Of a stretch of 64,000 nt of DNA, positions 54,442 to 64,000 are shown in pieces. The first letter of the stretch is position 1, and each line of letters begins with the position of its first letter. Position numbers and translations under genes: made by a program. Below the pieces are notes generated by a model. It worked only from the letters and a program-made list of their open reading frames with translations. It was not told where the DNA came from and did not search any database. Source of the stretch: Endomychus coccineus. Lineage: Eukaryota > Arthropoda > Insecta > Coleoptera > Endomychidae. The stretch lies in assembly GCA_958510875.1 (NCBI GenBank), contig OY294070.1, positions 114,494,703 through 114,558,702 of the forward strand, read 5' to 3'.

Positions 54442-54824
54442 TTACCTGCAGAGCCTATGCAGCCAGGCCTTTGAAGCCTTAAATCCGCCAAGTTCCAAAT
54501 TTTCGGATACTTCTAGAGTTTTCTCCTTTATCGAGGGTCCCGATATAGGAATGTTTTCATCTCTAGCTTCGCAAAACCAATCATAAACTATTCGGTCAAT
54601 AGAAAATCCTTCTGTATTTGAAAATTTCACATTTTGAATTGCATTAGCTCCTTCTTCTTCAAAAAGTTGTTTTAATTTCATTTGATTCTTGAGAATATCA
54701 TTCACTTGTGTTCTTCCAACACCGAACTTGTCCTCCAACTTCCGCGCACTGATACCTCATTTTTCGCTTTCCTCGATAATTCCACATTTTTCTATGAGAA
54801 ATAAACTTTACGTTTCAGAGACAT
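54442..54824 (-). pseudogene. Tigger transposase N-terminus: CENP-B-like helix-turn-helix pair
   Basis: From an ATG near 54,822 the minus strand reads MSLKRKVYFS, a shift, KCGIIEESEK, a stop, GISARKLEDKFGVGRTQVND, ILKNQMKLKQLFEEEG, and then YDWFCEARDENIPISGPSIK and GGFKASKAWLHRLCR. This is the tandem CENP-B N and Tc5/CENP-B helix-turn-helix module (SxRKLxxxFxVGxTQVxxIL; W-x-F-x-R-x-x-x-x-PI-G; G-F-x-A-S-x-G-W-L-x-R-F) that binds transposon ends. The frame is intact from 54,738 to 54,442 (98 codons). The recognition helices look complete, so this part decayed least. Confidence 0.85.
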
Positions 54825-55156
54825 AATTGCTGTTCTTAGGGGAACAAATTGAGGTACTAAGTATATTTGTGGTCATACATTCCAGCTTTAACTGAAGGAT
54901 TCAAAATTCGATTGTTATTTTCGGAAATCCCTACCTACAGCTCCAATTGTTCATTGCTAACAACCGTTTTTAGAAACGGGGTTGTAAATTTCATATATTT
55001 TGTCAAAAGGTGGTTGTTGAAAGTGACCGTCACCGTTTCCAAAGAGTTTTGCTATTAAGAAGTTCCTCATTACAGAAGTATACATAAGAATAATTTTTGA
55101 AATCTTAAAAGTGACCGTCAAGAGGGGTAGTCGCTTTTGACGAGTGGCCGCAAAGG
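54825..55156. other. Subterminal region of the Tigger element
   Basis: Non-coding sequence between the transposase start and the 5' TIR. It holds two AGTGACCGTCA phrases about 90 bp apart. Confidence 0.55.
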
Positions 55157-55170
55157 GGAGTTTCACTGTA

Positions 55171-56024
55171 CATCCAACCATTGTAGCGTAATAATCGGAA
55201 TATTGTACATATTTATTGTGATATTGCATAAAGAAATTGCATAAAAATATAGAAGATCGGTAACCTTATATTCCATGTGAGACGATGATTATGAACGTCT
55301 CCCTCTATTAAACAGTATTTCAGTAATTGTTGTTTTTGCAATAATTTAAATTATCGCCCATAGCTACGTACGGAATGTATATTGCATATAGGAAATTGCA
55401 TAACGTTATCGCGTTCTATTATCTGGAATTTGTAAAATATCCTTTCCCATAGCTTCGCAACAACATAATATTATGTTTATGCTGAGAAATATGATATTTT
55501 CAAGCGTCAATCAATTATTAGGTGAAACTTAGATATATGAGTAGCTCGGTAATAAATTGCTTGAACACCTCGAAAATCATGTTTTATGAAGGTCTAAAAT
55601 GATTCAATCAAGATTGAAGCTGACTAAATTTATGTTGTATATGTTTTGTTAGTCAAGTAATAAACTGTGAATGAAGAACAAATTGAAACAATAGAATCCC
55701 TACAATGAGTCTATCATTTATATAATATTACGATGTAATGCCTTACATAGTACATGTTGGTCATAAGATAAGACGGAGTTTATTTTAACACGAACTGCAA
55801 AATTCAATTGAATACAATTGATGAATTTTATTCCAAAATAATGTCATACGATAAATATAAATCATCCAACAAGTTAGTAATGTTGTTACGAATGATTAAA
55901 TGATATTTGATATTCAATAATCAATAATTTTTCAAGGCAAGTGGTCTTTGTCATGTCCACTTTACCCCTGATCACATACTAGTCGATGAAATAAAGCAGA
56001 AAAGGTCGAAGAAAAATCTAACCT
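55171..56024. other. Gap with nothing recognised
   Basis: A+T-rich, no supported gene. The ATTGCATAAAxxAATTGCATAA type phrases near 55,225 and 55,385 are short local repeats only. Confidence 0.45.
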
Positions 56025-57105
56025 AACCGATTCCGATGATTTTTTTTAAATCGATTCTAGTAGTCATTTAAAAAAATGTTGACAGTTTATTTATTCATGA
56101 TATGCATCCTAGCATTCTTACAGAGGAAAATGCATTTTTTGAATGCATTTTCAGGAGATAATATTAAAAATGTTGAAAAAATTGCCGAATACAGCCAAAA
56201 TAGGGTAGGATTGCTTACTCGGGGGTTTTTGGGGTTGCCGGTTGATTGTTTTTTAATATGCTCTGAAATGCAACCAAATTCGTCTCTTGAGGATTTTTTG
56301 AGGCGCTCATCACGATTCTGAAGTTGGAATCAAAAATAATGTAAATAATAATAATAATAAAAACTACGTGATTTTTACTTATATAATATTTGTAACAAAT
56401 AGTTCAAAAAGTTGAAGTTGAAGATCGTGTCTTACGATACTATTTCTGTTGTTTTTCCTTGTAAACTTATCTGTTGTAGATTGACTGTTGAAACAACGAA
56501 CTTAATTATCGAAATTTTCAACATTTAAAATTAAAAATATTTTACTAGTATTTTTTCGCACTTGAAAAACTCAATCAAGTTTGATTACAGTGGGGAGATA
56601 TTCTTTAAGTTCCATGTTGCCAACATCACAGATCTATACACAGGATGCCTCATCGATTGATTCCGCCTCCAGAATCTTGAAAAAACCTCCGAGATAAGAA
56701 TTTGGTTGCATTTCAGAGCATATTAAAAAACTATTAACTACTGAGGGTCATGGTCTGAACCAGCAACCTCAAAAGGACCTCCCTCACAAGTTTCATCACA
56801 TTCCAAAAGATAATTTCACGAATTCCCTGGAGACGTTGCAGGATGTCATGAGTCTCAGTTGCGTTGTAGTGCGAATCTATTACCGGAGTCGTGTTCATCA
56901 GCCTTGAAAACTCCCGAATGAGAAATTCTTGCCTATTTTGGCTATATTTGGCCATTTTTTTCAACATTTGTAATATTATCCTTGAAAATGCATTCATTAA
57001 GATGCATTTTCCTCTGTCAAAATGCATATCATGAAAAAATAGACTAGTAATAAATTTTTTTAAATGACTTCTAGAATCGATTTAAAAAAATCATCAAAGT
57101 CGGTT
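56025..57105. mobile_element. Foldback element of about 1.08 kb containing the CGCTGATCACGA-type module
   Basis: Left arm 56,025-56,335 and right arm about 56,640-57,105 are inverted copies. The outer ends read AACCGATTCCGATGATTTTT and (reverse-complemented) AACCGACTTTGATGATTTTT. Inner blocks include AAATCGATTCTAG, CATGATATGCAT, GAGGAAAATGCAT, AAAATAGG, and TTTTTTAATATGCTCTGAAA plus TGCAACCAAATTC. The left arm has GGGGGTTTTTGGGGTTGC and GGCGCTCATCACGATTCTG; the right arm has longer versions including GCTGATGAACACGACTCCGG. The right arm carries about 150 bp of extra sequence (CATGACATCCTGCAACG, GGAATTCGTGAAATTATC). The centre 56,340-56,640 is A+T-rich and non-coding, with an (ATA)n run at 56,346. 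Confidence 0.75.
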
Positions 57106-57505
57106 CTGCAGAGTTCCTCGACTATACCGGAGGGTAAATAATATCTTAAATTCCAGATGGAGTAGTATTCAAAATATGAAAAAAATTCGAATAATCATGG
57201 TTCGGGAAACGCTTTGTGTCCAAAATACAGGGTCTCAAAGTTATCGAAAAAATGGACGTCATGATATTAGTCACAATTTGATCACTGGAACCGGTACAGT
57301 TCCCAGGAAAATTTCAAGGGTGCCTGAAACTCGTCACATAGTGCTACCTTTGGTGAGAACGGGAAGGATGAGGGGATGTTGATCATTACGGCTAATTGAA
57401 TAGTTATTGCTTATTAATGCTACGCAGAGGCTTGGTTAGAAACTTATAATCATTATATTTTTCGTGTTGTACGTGCTAACAAGTAATAGTTGACATTCTT
57501 TTCAA
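57106..57505. other. Gap; unrecognised ORF at 57,176-57,382
   Basis: The ORF covers sequence with an ATACAGGGTCTCAAAGTTAT phrase (57,224-57,243) reminiscent of TACAGGGTGTCT-type transposon ends, so it is likely part of another decayed MITE rather than a gene. Confidence 0.35.
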
Positions 57506-57512
57506 AATTCAA

Positions 57513-57890
57513 AATGTCGTTTGTGAAAGAAATTATTAGTAAACGCGGAAACACTCAAATAGTGTACGAAAATCATACGTTTTCTGAACATCGATCTTCA
57601 AGGGATGAAACTTTCTAGAGATGCGTCAAACGGCCTAAATTCAAGGTTTGTGTATATACCGTTGGGAATCGGGTAGTTTTGTTATAACAACATGAAAAAA
57701 TCAACATAATCATGAACCAGAAACAAAAATGGCTAGACGAGTTCTTAGTGTTGCCTGTAAAAGAAAAGCGGAAGAAGAACCTACTGACAGACCAATCAAA
57801 ATATGGCATAAACAATTAGCTTCAAATGGTTTTCCTCCAGATTTTTCCTCACAAACATTGACTTCCCGGGACTTAAAGTGTTCTGGGTAA
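57513..57890 (+). pseudogene. FLYWCH zinc-finger relic of a MULE transposase
   Basis: From an ATG at 57,513: MSFVKEIISKRGNTQIVYEN and HTFSEHRSSRDETF, a TAG in place of the tryptophan codon, RCVKRPKFKVCVYTVGNRVV. This is the FLYWCH pattern (F-x-F-x-x-x-R, then W-x-C at the stop, x-x-R-C-K-A). After a frame change NHEPETK carries the closing histidine, and KRKAEEEPTDRPIKIWHKQL follows as the linker to the catalytic domain. FLYWCH fingers bind DNA and are usual at the N-terminus of insect MULE transposases. One Cys of the finger is Phe (KRPKFK). Confidence 0.75.
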
Positions 57891-58134
57891 TGATTTTCGA
57901 AACGAAATTGTAATTTTTAGCTGCCAAACAAATTTGTAACTTCCATGTAAGTCGAGTTTTATATACATGAATGGCTCATTCCAATATGGCACAACATTTT
58001 TCAACTATTTACCATACATGGTTACATAAATGGACTCTGTTTGGGAAAAATGAAGTTTATTTGTTCTCTTAACAACTTAAGTTAAATTCCTGAGTAAGTA
58101 GTGGTTGATTCTAAAATTATCATTCATAATGGAG

Positions 58135-58596
58135 TTCGTAAGGTGTGAGATAACGTTACAATTATTGGTTACCGCTTCCATCTTACTCAGTCTTGGTGGC
58201 GTAAAATACAAAAGATGGGGTTAAGTGGTGAATATAAAAACAAAAATTGTTGAGCTGGAAAGTGACTTCGTTATTGTTTTGGTATGGCATTTTTAAATTC
58301 AAATCTGGTCAGCAATTTTTTTTGTTTTTGAGTTACTTGCGATCAAACCAAGTGACGATGAGTTAACGGTTTCTGCTGATTACTTGGTGGATTATTTTAT
58401 ATCCGACGAAGCCACTTTTCCATCCCCCATTCGAGCTGAAGCTTCTTCAACTCTGGATAAAACCATGAACGCTTGCGAGGTGTACATAAAATGTAATAGT
58501 GTAGGTACTCCTTGTAAATATAAAAACTCAGGCACAATTCACAGGAATTATTGTGTGAATTGGAACAACAAATATAACTACCCTTCATTTTGTTAA
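58135..58596 (+). pseudogene. MULE transposase C-terminal half (same element as the FLYWCH relic)
   Basis: IIGYRFHLTQSWWRKIQKMG (about 58,160-58,220) matches the C-x-F-H-x-x-Q-x-x-W-R-K-x-Q-x-x-G-L block of MULE transposases; the Cys is Tyr. It continues LSGEYKNKN, LRYCFGMAFLNSNLVSNFF with stops, and after a frame change AIKPSDDELTVSADYLVDYF, ISDEATFPSPIRAEASSTLD and KTMNACEVYIK (about 58,335-58,490). The final N-A-C-E-x-x-H motif has lost its histidine. The catalytic-domain middle (MDGTF and DFE blocks) is deleted between 57,890 and 58,135. This family differs from those at 4.5 and 35.6 kb. Confidence 0.75.
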
Positions 58597-58599
58597 ATT

Positions 58600-59250
58600 T
58601 GTTTCAAATATATATGAGCACAATCCATAAAATATGTCAATGTTAAGTAAGATAAATATAAATAGAGTAAAACTGTTGAAAAATAGCTAGACAGAAACAG
58701 ATTTGGCTCCAGCGATCAGGTCATCGCTAAAACAAACGCCCATTTTGGATGGGATCGAAAAATTAGAAAAACGTTGGCCGAAGTTTTTCGGGCTACAAAC
58801 ATATTACATTGAGAAATAAAATAGGTTTTGACCAAATAAATCATTTCTTGTTAAATTTTTCAAGGACTTTTCACCCTGCCCTCGTATATTCCTGAACTTC
58901 TGAGCTTTAGCGTTTCGTAAATAAATGTACCGGAAACTTTTCTATTCGGTTTGAATGCTATATACAAGTTTTTCGTCCAAAGACTACGGATATTGACCCA
59001 AAGTACATCATTGTCCAAATCTTCTTGTCGGATCCCTTTGCTATCTGAGGTTGGATGTTAATGATAATACATAAGAAGAAATTTCTATTAATAAACTTAT
59101 TAATTATTGATTCTGGGGAACCGTATTCTATCTCAATATTTCTGATGCTCTCCAGTTGCAACAAAGATCGAAATGACAATTAACAGTTCAATAAACTAAT
59201 AGTCCAGGCAATAAGCCGGGAAAAAGGCCATAATAAAAAAATATATATAG
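58600..59250. other. Gap with nothing recognised
   Basis: No supported gene. The sequence TCCAGGCAATAAGCCGGGAA (59,201-59,220) has an inverse partner CCGGTTCGTTGCCTGGACTA near 60,359-60,378, just outside the following foldback element, so the true outer limits of that element may reach there. Confidence 0.4.
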
Positions 59251-59254
59251 TCAG

Positions 59255-60230
59255 CTAGTATGTTTTTTGGATCGCTGATCACGATTCCGCATTTAGTTTT
59301 CTCGGAAAACTCCCTCCAGATGAGAAATTAGGAAAATTTACATATAATACATAATTTATAATTTGTTGCAAAAATGACCTCTAGTAGGTTTTTTGGGTCG
59401 TTGATCACGAGTCTGCTGTTATTTTTCCCAAACAACACTCTCCAGATGGAAAATTCGGGAAAATTGATATTTTCCTGAGACGGTTATGAATAATAAAGTA
59501 TAATTTTGTTGCAAAAATGACCTCTAGTAGGTTTTTCGAGTCGCTGATCACGATTCCGCTGTTATTTTTCCTAAAAAAACTCTCACCAGATGGAAAATTC
59601 GAGAAATTTGAGATTTTCCTGAGACGGTTATGAATAATAAAGTATAATTTTGATGCAAAAATGATCATTTCTATTATCCTAGTAGAGGTCATTTTTGCAA
59701 CAAAATGATACTTTATTATTCAAAACCGTCTCAGGAAAATTTCAAATTCCTCGAATTTTCCATCTGGAGAGAGTTCTTTGGGAGAAATAACAGCGAATTC
59801 GTGAACAGCGACCCAAAAAATTTACTAGAGCTCATTTTTGCAACAAAACTATACTTTATTATTCATAACCGTCTCAGGAAAATCTCAAATTTCCCGATTT
59901 TCCATCTGGAGAGAGTTTTTTTGGAAAAAATAACAGCGGAATCGTGATCAGCGACCCAGAAAACCTACTAGAGGTCATTTTGGCAACAAAATTATACTTT
60001 ATTATGCATAACCGTCTCAGAAAAATATCAAATTTCCATCTGGAGAGAGTTTTTTGGGAAAAATGACAGCGGAATCGTGATCAGCGACCCAAAAAACCTA
60101 CTATATGTCATTTTTGCAACAAATTATGAATTATATATTATATATAAATTTTCTAAATTTCTCATCTGGAGGGAGTTTTCCGAAAAAACTAACTGCGGAA
60201 TCGTGATCAACGACCCAAAAAACATACTAG
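59255..60230. mobile_element. Palindromic array: seven inverted and tandem units around GGGTCGCTGATCACGA
   Basis: Three units in plus orientation (modules at 59,262-59,288, 59,388-59,413 and 59,531-59,558) face four in minus orientation (59,798-59,823, 59,938-59,966, 60,073-60,100, 60,198-60,224). The centre is near 59,670. Each inner unit of about 130-145 bp reads CTAGTAGGTTTTTTGGGTCG, CTGATCACGATTCCGCTGTT, CTCTCTCCAGATGGAAAAT, GAGACGGTTATGAATAATA and TTTTGTTGCAAAAATGACC. The two outermost units form their own class (CTCCCTCCAGATGAG, ATAATTTGTTGC) and pair specifically with each other. Short ORFs at 59,405-59,947 are repeat products. Confidence 0.9.
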
Positions 60231-61115
60231 GGATCATTTTCGGCTCTTAATTCATCAATTTTCTAAACTTTTGGATTGTTTTTATAAGAATGGTATTAGG
60301 AACAAAACGCAAAAAAAAATTTGAAATTCTAGCTTACTGTATACATTTTTTTTATTTTCCGGTTCGTTGCCTGGACTATAAGTGATGTACGGGAATAGAG
60401 TATCACAAATTAACAGATAATTCTACTCATTTTTTAGAATATAGCACTATTGCTAAATCTTATTTCATTTCAGAGGATGTAGCAATAAAAATAGCACGAT
60501 TCATTTCAATAAATGAGAGAATTTGGAGAAGAAATTTCAATTTAATGGAAGTTAATGGAAGAAATGAGTTCCCCTGATTTCGGAAGCCGTAGGAACGCAT
60601 ACTGCATTCGTAATGAGACACCAAAAGTAGCTAAATTCATTACGAAAGATATATGCAATTCGTTTCTAGTAGAAATATGAAAGAAACATGAAATTCATTC
60701 TAATATGACAATCTATATAGTGCAATCCTTTCGGTTTTCTGAGAATGGGAAATCCATTTCCGTCGAAGGTTGTATTTGTAATAATGGCTTCTGAATTTCC
60801 GTTGCGGGCGATACCGATGAAAATTGAAAATACACAAATCCAAACCTTTCAACATACTTGTTTGTGAATACGTAGTCCGATTTACTCTTTCTTGAACACA
60901 TATACTTATTGTTTATTATTGTTTGTGAAGTAGAGGGAAAACCTTCTAGCTGATGGTTTCGTTTCTTAGCAGGCTTTTTCCGTTAGGTAGAGTGGTTAAA
61001 AAATGACTCTTATTTCTCAATTGTTTATCGAGAAAATCATGAATTCCAGGAAAACCATATACAAAACGTATTTATGAATTGAATGATCCAGTATCCTGTT
61101 CCGTTCACAGTAACC
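60231..61115. other. Gap with nothing recognised
   Basis: No supported gene. The ORF at 60,713-60,901 shows no motif. Confidence 0.45.
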
Positions 61116-61116
61116 C

Positions 61117-61200
61117 GTTCCGTTCACAGCTTTGCAGATGATGGTACACTTCATACCGCTGTAATAAGGATTATCTACAGGTTATTCACCATATTAAAAA
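61117..61200 (+). pseudogene. LINE RT motif C scrap
   Basis: FTAFADDGTLHTAV (from about 61,125) carries the FADD catalytic motif of a non-LTR reverse transcriptase. Recognition is lost after about 20 residues, where the sequence passes into the dispersed repeat. Confidence 0.5.
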
Positions 61201-61900
61201 AATGACAAAGTGCCACGTGATTTTCCAAGAGACTAATTCAAGTTAGAAAATATAACTGAAGGTTTATCCACATTTTGTTTATATTTATAATGCGTCCTTT
61301 TTCTGCAATTAGGGAAGGATACCCAAATTGTTCAACCAATGATTTCACTTATAGTGATACTGATTTTAATTTTGTACCAATAACATTGCTAGTAAATTTG
61401 GAAAAATGGTTATTTGGAAAAATGGTTAAGCCAATAAGCAGTAAGATGACTTATAATTCTTTTCCTCTTTCTAGAGACCTCTCATTCAGAATGTTTACGG
61501 TGGGGATTTCTAAACGTAGCTGTCCTTTTCTAAATATTGCTAACTGATTTGAATGTACATATTATTTTAACTACAATCAAGACTATATTTAATAACAATT
61601 TCGATGATTAGGTACTATGTTACGTCCCGATTTACGAGTGATACATTTTGAATAATTATGTAACTTATGAAAGAAAGCGTGTAAAACTTCTATATTGATC
61701 TACAATAGGCCTGGAATGCCTACTACTTAAAAATCTCCAGATGGTTCACATTAAGAATTCTCATGTAGCTATCCATTGGTTCCTCGTCCTATATTGATTA
61801 TTGATCTTGACAGGTTTATGATTTCCTTCACAACCAAACTCTTGTGAACCTATTGCAACCCTCTTGTCCCTATCAGCTATGGTATTATCACTCACCTTGA
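61201..61900 (+). mobile_element. Dispersed repeat copy 3 (inverse of 1-300 and 42.6-43.0 kb)
   Basis: Reverse-complemented, 61,200-61,540 aligns with 1-300: GAAATCCCCACCGTAAACAT and TCTGAATGAGAGGxCTC, CTTACTGxTTATTGG, AAATTTACTAGxAATxxxATT. Then 61,720-61,880 aligns with 42,580-42,740 (GAACCATCTGGAGAT, CAGGTTTATGATTTCC versus its complement). The 90-codon ORF at 61,275-61,547 is within this non-coding repeat. Confidence 0.65.
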
Positions 61901-62109
61901 AGCGAGTGTGAAACTAATTTTGTGTTTATTTCATGAAATTCATTTACTTTTTCCCACGATAAATTGTGTCATTTGTGATAAACCGAAAACATGTGACGAA
62001 CCCCATTGGGTTCCTGTTACTTCGCTTTGATAGATTTTAATTTTACATGAAATTTTAATTTTCTAAATAATATGATTTAGTTTTTTTAATATTGGAAATA
62101 ACCTGTACA

Positions 62110-62935
62110 TAACCCTCATTACACCGCCTTCTCATCTAGAGCCCCTTTACCATCCAATGAAGGCAGAGGAGCGAGACAGAAACGGGTTGACGCAATTAAT
62201 GGAAATCTGGCAAAAATTTGGAAACGGGGATCTGATAGTCTAGTAGAGTTTATTCCAAACAGAACTCAAGCTTGCATCTTCCCCAAGAAGGTGGATCCCA
62301 CAATCCGTAATATGAATTCATATGAAGTCTTCTAGTCTTTCATATCCATGCTTGGGATCACTACCAAATGCATCCTAGCATAGGATGATCATGTGAAGTC
62401 CTTTGCGAAAACCACTTCACGAAAACTTGATTTTCTAATCCGTGCCAAGAGCTACTTCTATCCCAGCCGCTTCTCATAATGTACAAAGCACAGATTCGAC
62501 CTGTCCTGGAGTACTGTTCAAATGTTTGGAGTTCCACTCCCAAACATACGGTGAAACTTTTGAATTCTATCCAGACAAGAGATATTCATCTGATTGATGA
62601 TGACGAATTCAGTGACTCCCCTAGAACATTGTAGAAAGGCGGGCGATCTGTCCTTCTTCTACAGATATCCTCATGGTTGGTGGTCTTCAGAAATCTCGCA
62701 CGTTGTTCTACCACGAGATATTTCAGATAGGTGGACTAAACGAGGTCAAGCTAGTCACCACTTCACTTTCAAGCTCGAAAACTGCCGGACTTTTCCGTTT
62801 CAGATCGATCGAACGCCAAAATTGTGGAGTTCGTTGCCTAGTGAGGTCTTTCCTCATGCCTAAAACCTCCAAACCTTCAAGAAAAATTCGAATGCCTATT
62901 TCCCAACATTCCACCGATGCTCTTTAAACATTAAA
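62110..62935 (+). pseudogene. Jockey-like LINE: RT C-terminus to 3' region
   Basis: With frame changes: INGNLAKIWKRGSDSLVEFI and PNRTQACIFPKKVDPT (about 62,196-62,300; family W-x-x-x-x-L-V-E-F-N-x-x-K-T-Q-x-C); SMLGITTKCILA, then DDHVKSFAKTTSRKLDFLIR and AKSYFYPSRF (about 62,348-62,475); YKAQIRPVLEYCSNVWSSTP (about 62,480-62,540); then HCRKAGDLSFFYRYPHGWWS and SEISHVVL (62,625-62,710, family HRRxVGxLxLFYKYFHGxCS); TKRGQASHHFTFKLENCRTF and DRTPKLWSSLPSEVFP (62,745-62,860). It ends with an NLQTFKKNSNAYF-type helix. The catalytic FADD motif is upstream of the truncation. The 34.4-kb scrap shares its YKAQI segment. Confidence 0.85.
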
Positions 62936-64000
62936 GGTTTTACTCTCGTGTAGTCCAGGCACAGGAAGAATATTTTTTGAGTTACAGTTATTCTATGTTT
63001 TACGATCTCTCTTCTGGAGGGGTTACGTGGAAATATATGACTGTTACACCATGTGAATGTTCTCGCCAAGTACGTCAATTCAGTCACTCCAGGAATTTTT
63101 TGGGGAGAATCTACCTGGTTCGCAAAAGTTCCGAATATCATTCTTCAAGTTATTCAAAGAGATGATCGATTGGTACATACTCGAATTTAGAAGCTTGGGC
63201 ATAAAAAATGTGGTTTCTCCACATTTCGAACTACTGCTCTTCCGCAGCCTCATTATTCCCTCAGTTGCCTTTTTCATTTTTCCCTAATCAAAATCAGGTT
63301 TGAAAGTGGTACGTCTTGAAACAGGAAATTATTGAAACCAATTTGGTTCTAGGAGTAAACACCGTTAGCAGAAATCGAATACTTACCCCAAAAGTTGTGC
63401 ATTACAGATTGTTACCTCATAAGTTATCGTTATCCTTGTGCTGAATCAAAAGGAACCTTGCTTCGAAGAAGTGTTTTTTTTCATTCCATCTTTGTGCGTA
63501 ACACCAAAAAAAAATAAAATAGGAAACTTTTCCCTCATAATAACCAAAACTCTATCTTTTATCGTTTCCATTATCCTCGTTATAGACATCCCCATCTTGG
63601 ACACGCTACTATATATAATATACGATATAGGTTCAAGTATCGACCTTGTAAAATACATCATGTTGTCAATTCGAATGAACTTTTAATGTAAAGACGTAGA
63701 GTATAATTTGCCGTCTTCCCACGACTGACCTGCTTCTAATCATTCGCAATATCATTTCAGTCCCTAGGGAGTATGGGAATTTGTTATCGGATTACAGTCA
63801 ACTTTTATAATGTGTTGAATTGTAGCAGTAACGTGTGGAGAATTTTTATTTTCGTAATTTGGACCCAAGACGTACGGGGTAAACGAATCACTCGACAGGC
63901 GATAATTTTTTGATGGCTCACGTAACAAGCTTCTAAATGTGTCTACAATTTTGACTTGAAACTATCACGTAATTACTCTGACAACTAGAGCATTTTCAAC
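62936..64000. other. Gap with nothing recognised
   Basis: ORFs at 62,977-63,287 and 63,438-63,686 overlap counter-strand ORFs and show no domain; nothing else is supported to the end of the window. Confidence 0.45.

Larger units (their letters stand above)
52556..55168 (-). mobile_element. pogo/Tigger-type DNA transposon with TA duplications
   Basis: The ends are CAGTAAAACTTAC at 52,556 and, reverse-complemented, CAGTGAAACTCCCCTTTGCG at 55,168, each flanked by TA (52,554-52,555 and 55,169-55,170), as expected for pogo-type elements. Near the 5' end (minus) the phrase AGTGACCGTCA occurs twice (about 55,020 and 55,115), possible transposase-binding repeats. Inside lie a CENP-B-like DNA-binding region, DDE traces and a C-terminus on the minus strand, interrupted by foreign plus-strand fragments at about 53,040-53,790. 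Total length of about 2.6 kb is usual for an autonomous Tigger plus insertions. Confidence 0.8.

Noticed and set aside
57176..57382. 68-codon basic ORF as a gene
   Set aside because: It overlaps an ATACAGGGTCTC phrase typical of transposon ends and shows no domain.
59405..59947. 95- and 80-codon ORFs with matching peptides
   Set aside because: Products of the inverted tandem units at 59.25-60.23 kb; periodicity of the DNA keeps the frames open.
59255..60230. CRISPR-like array of repeats and spacers
   Set aside because: Units are long, inverted about a centre and without unique spacers, and the DNA is eukaryotic.
1..64000. Conserved host gene with introns
   Set aside because: I looked for runs of domain-like translation joined by splice sites and found none; every recognisable domain belongs to a mobile element.

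Overview
This window looks like intergenic or heterochromatic DNA from an insect nuclear genome, perhaps a beetle. The reasons are strong A+T richness, no long open reading frames, and a dense layer of decayed eukaryotic transposable elements of types common in insects: Penelope-like, jockey/R1/I-like LINEs, FLYWCH/MULE, pogo/Tigger, Helentron-like and long-TIR MITEs. I found no intact host gene, no convincing tRNA or rRNA and no prokaryotic feature. The species guess is inference; the transposon content is read from translated motifs and visible repeats.

Layout. 1-1.1 kb: 3' part of a Penelope-like repeat (minus). 2.3-3.5 kb: three LINE 3'-end fragments in both orientations. 4.35-5.9 kb: a MULE element with duplicated TIR motifs, then a 640-bp foldback MITE (5.9-6.5 kb) and a 96-bp tandem duplication. 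8.0-8.6 kb: LINE RNase H relic. 10.3-10.8 kb: Penelope-like GIY-YIG relic. 11.2-11.6 kb: (AGAAT)n satellite. 12.3-13.0 kb: LINE linker relic. 13.05-15.02 kb: long-TIR element carrying a broken cysteine-rich gene. 15.6-16.1 kb: dimeric tandem array. 17.0-17.5 kb: foldback element. 18-24.2 kb: four LINE relics. 26.4 kb: Penelope 3' fragment with a hammerhead-like motif. 27.8-28.7 kb: long-TIR MITE. 28.8-29.7 kb: Helentron-like endonuclease relic. 30.3-32.1 kb: a second Penelope-like lineage. 32.5-39.1 kb: more Penelope 3' ends, a MULE relic and a LINE 3' half. 41.7-46.1 kb: LINE relics and a Penelope 3' repeat. 46.22-47.16 kb: an almost uninterrupted hairpin MITE with 440-bp arms. 49.0-51.75 kb: the best-preserved Penelope-like element, with a LINE nested in its reverse transcriptase. 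52.56-55.17 kb: a pogo/Tigger element with TA duplications and foreign fragments inside. 56.0-57.1 and 59.25-60.23 kb: foldback elements sharing a recurrent module. 57.5-58.6 kb: a FLYWCH+MULE relic. 61-63 kb: repeat and LINE fragments.

Three signals stand out. First, the 3' regions of one Penelope-like lineage carry a hammerhead-ribozyme-like fold (26.43, 38.98 and 49.12 kb, with a decayed copy near 32.55 kb). Second, a module around GGGGTCGCTGATCACGA recurs at least 14 times in structurally different foldback or tandem elements (6.6, 14.75, 15.6-16.1, 56-57 and 59-60 kb). Third, several very long inverted repeats would form extended double-stranded RNA if transcribed. The coding relics do not work together as a pathway; they are independent mobile elements, several nested in each other.
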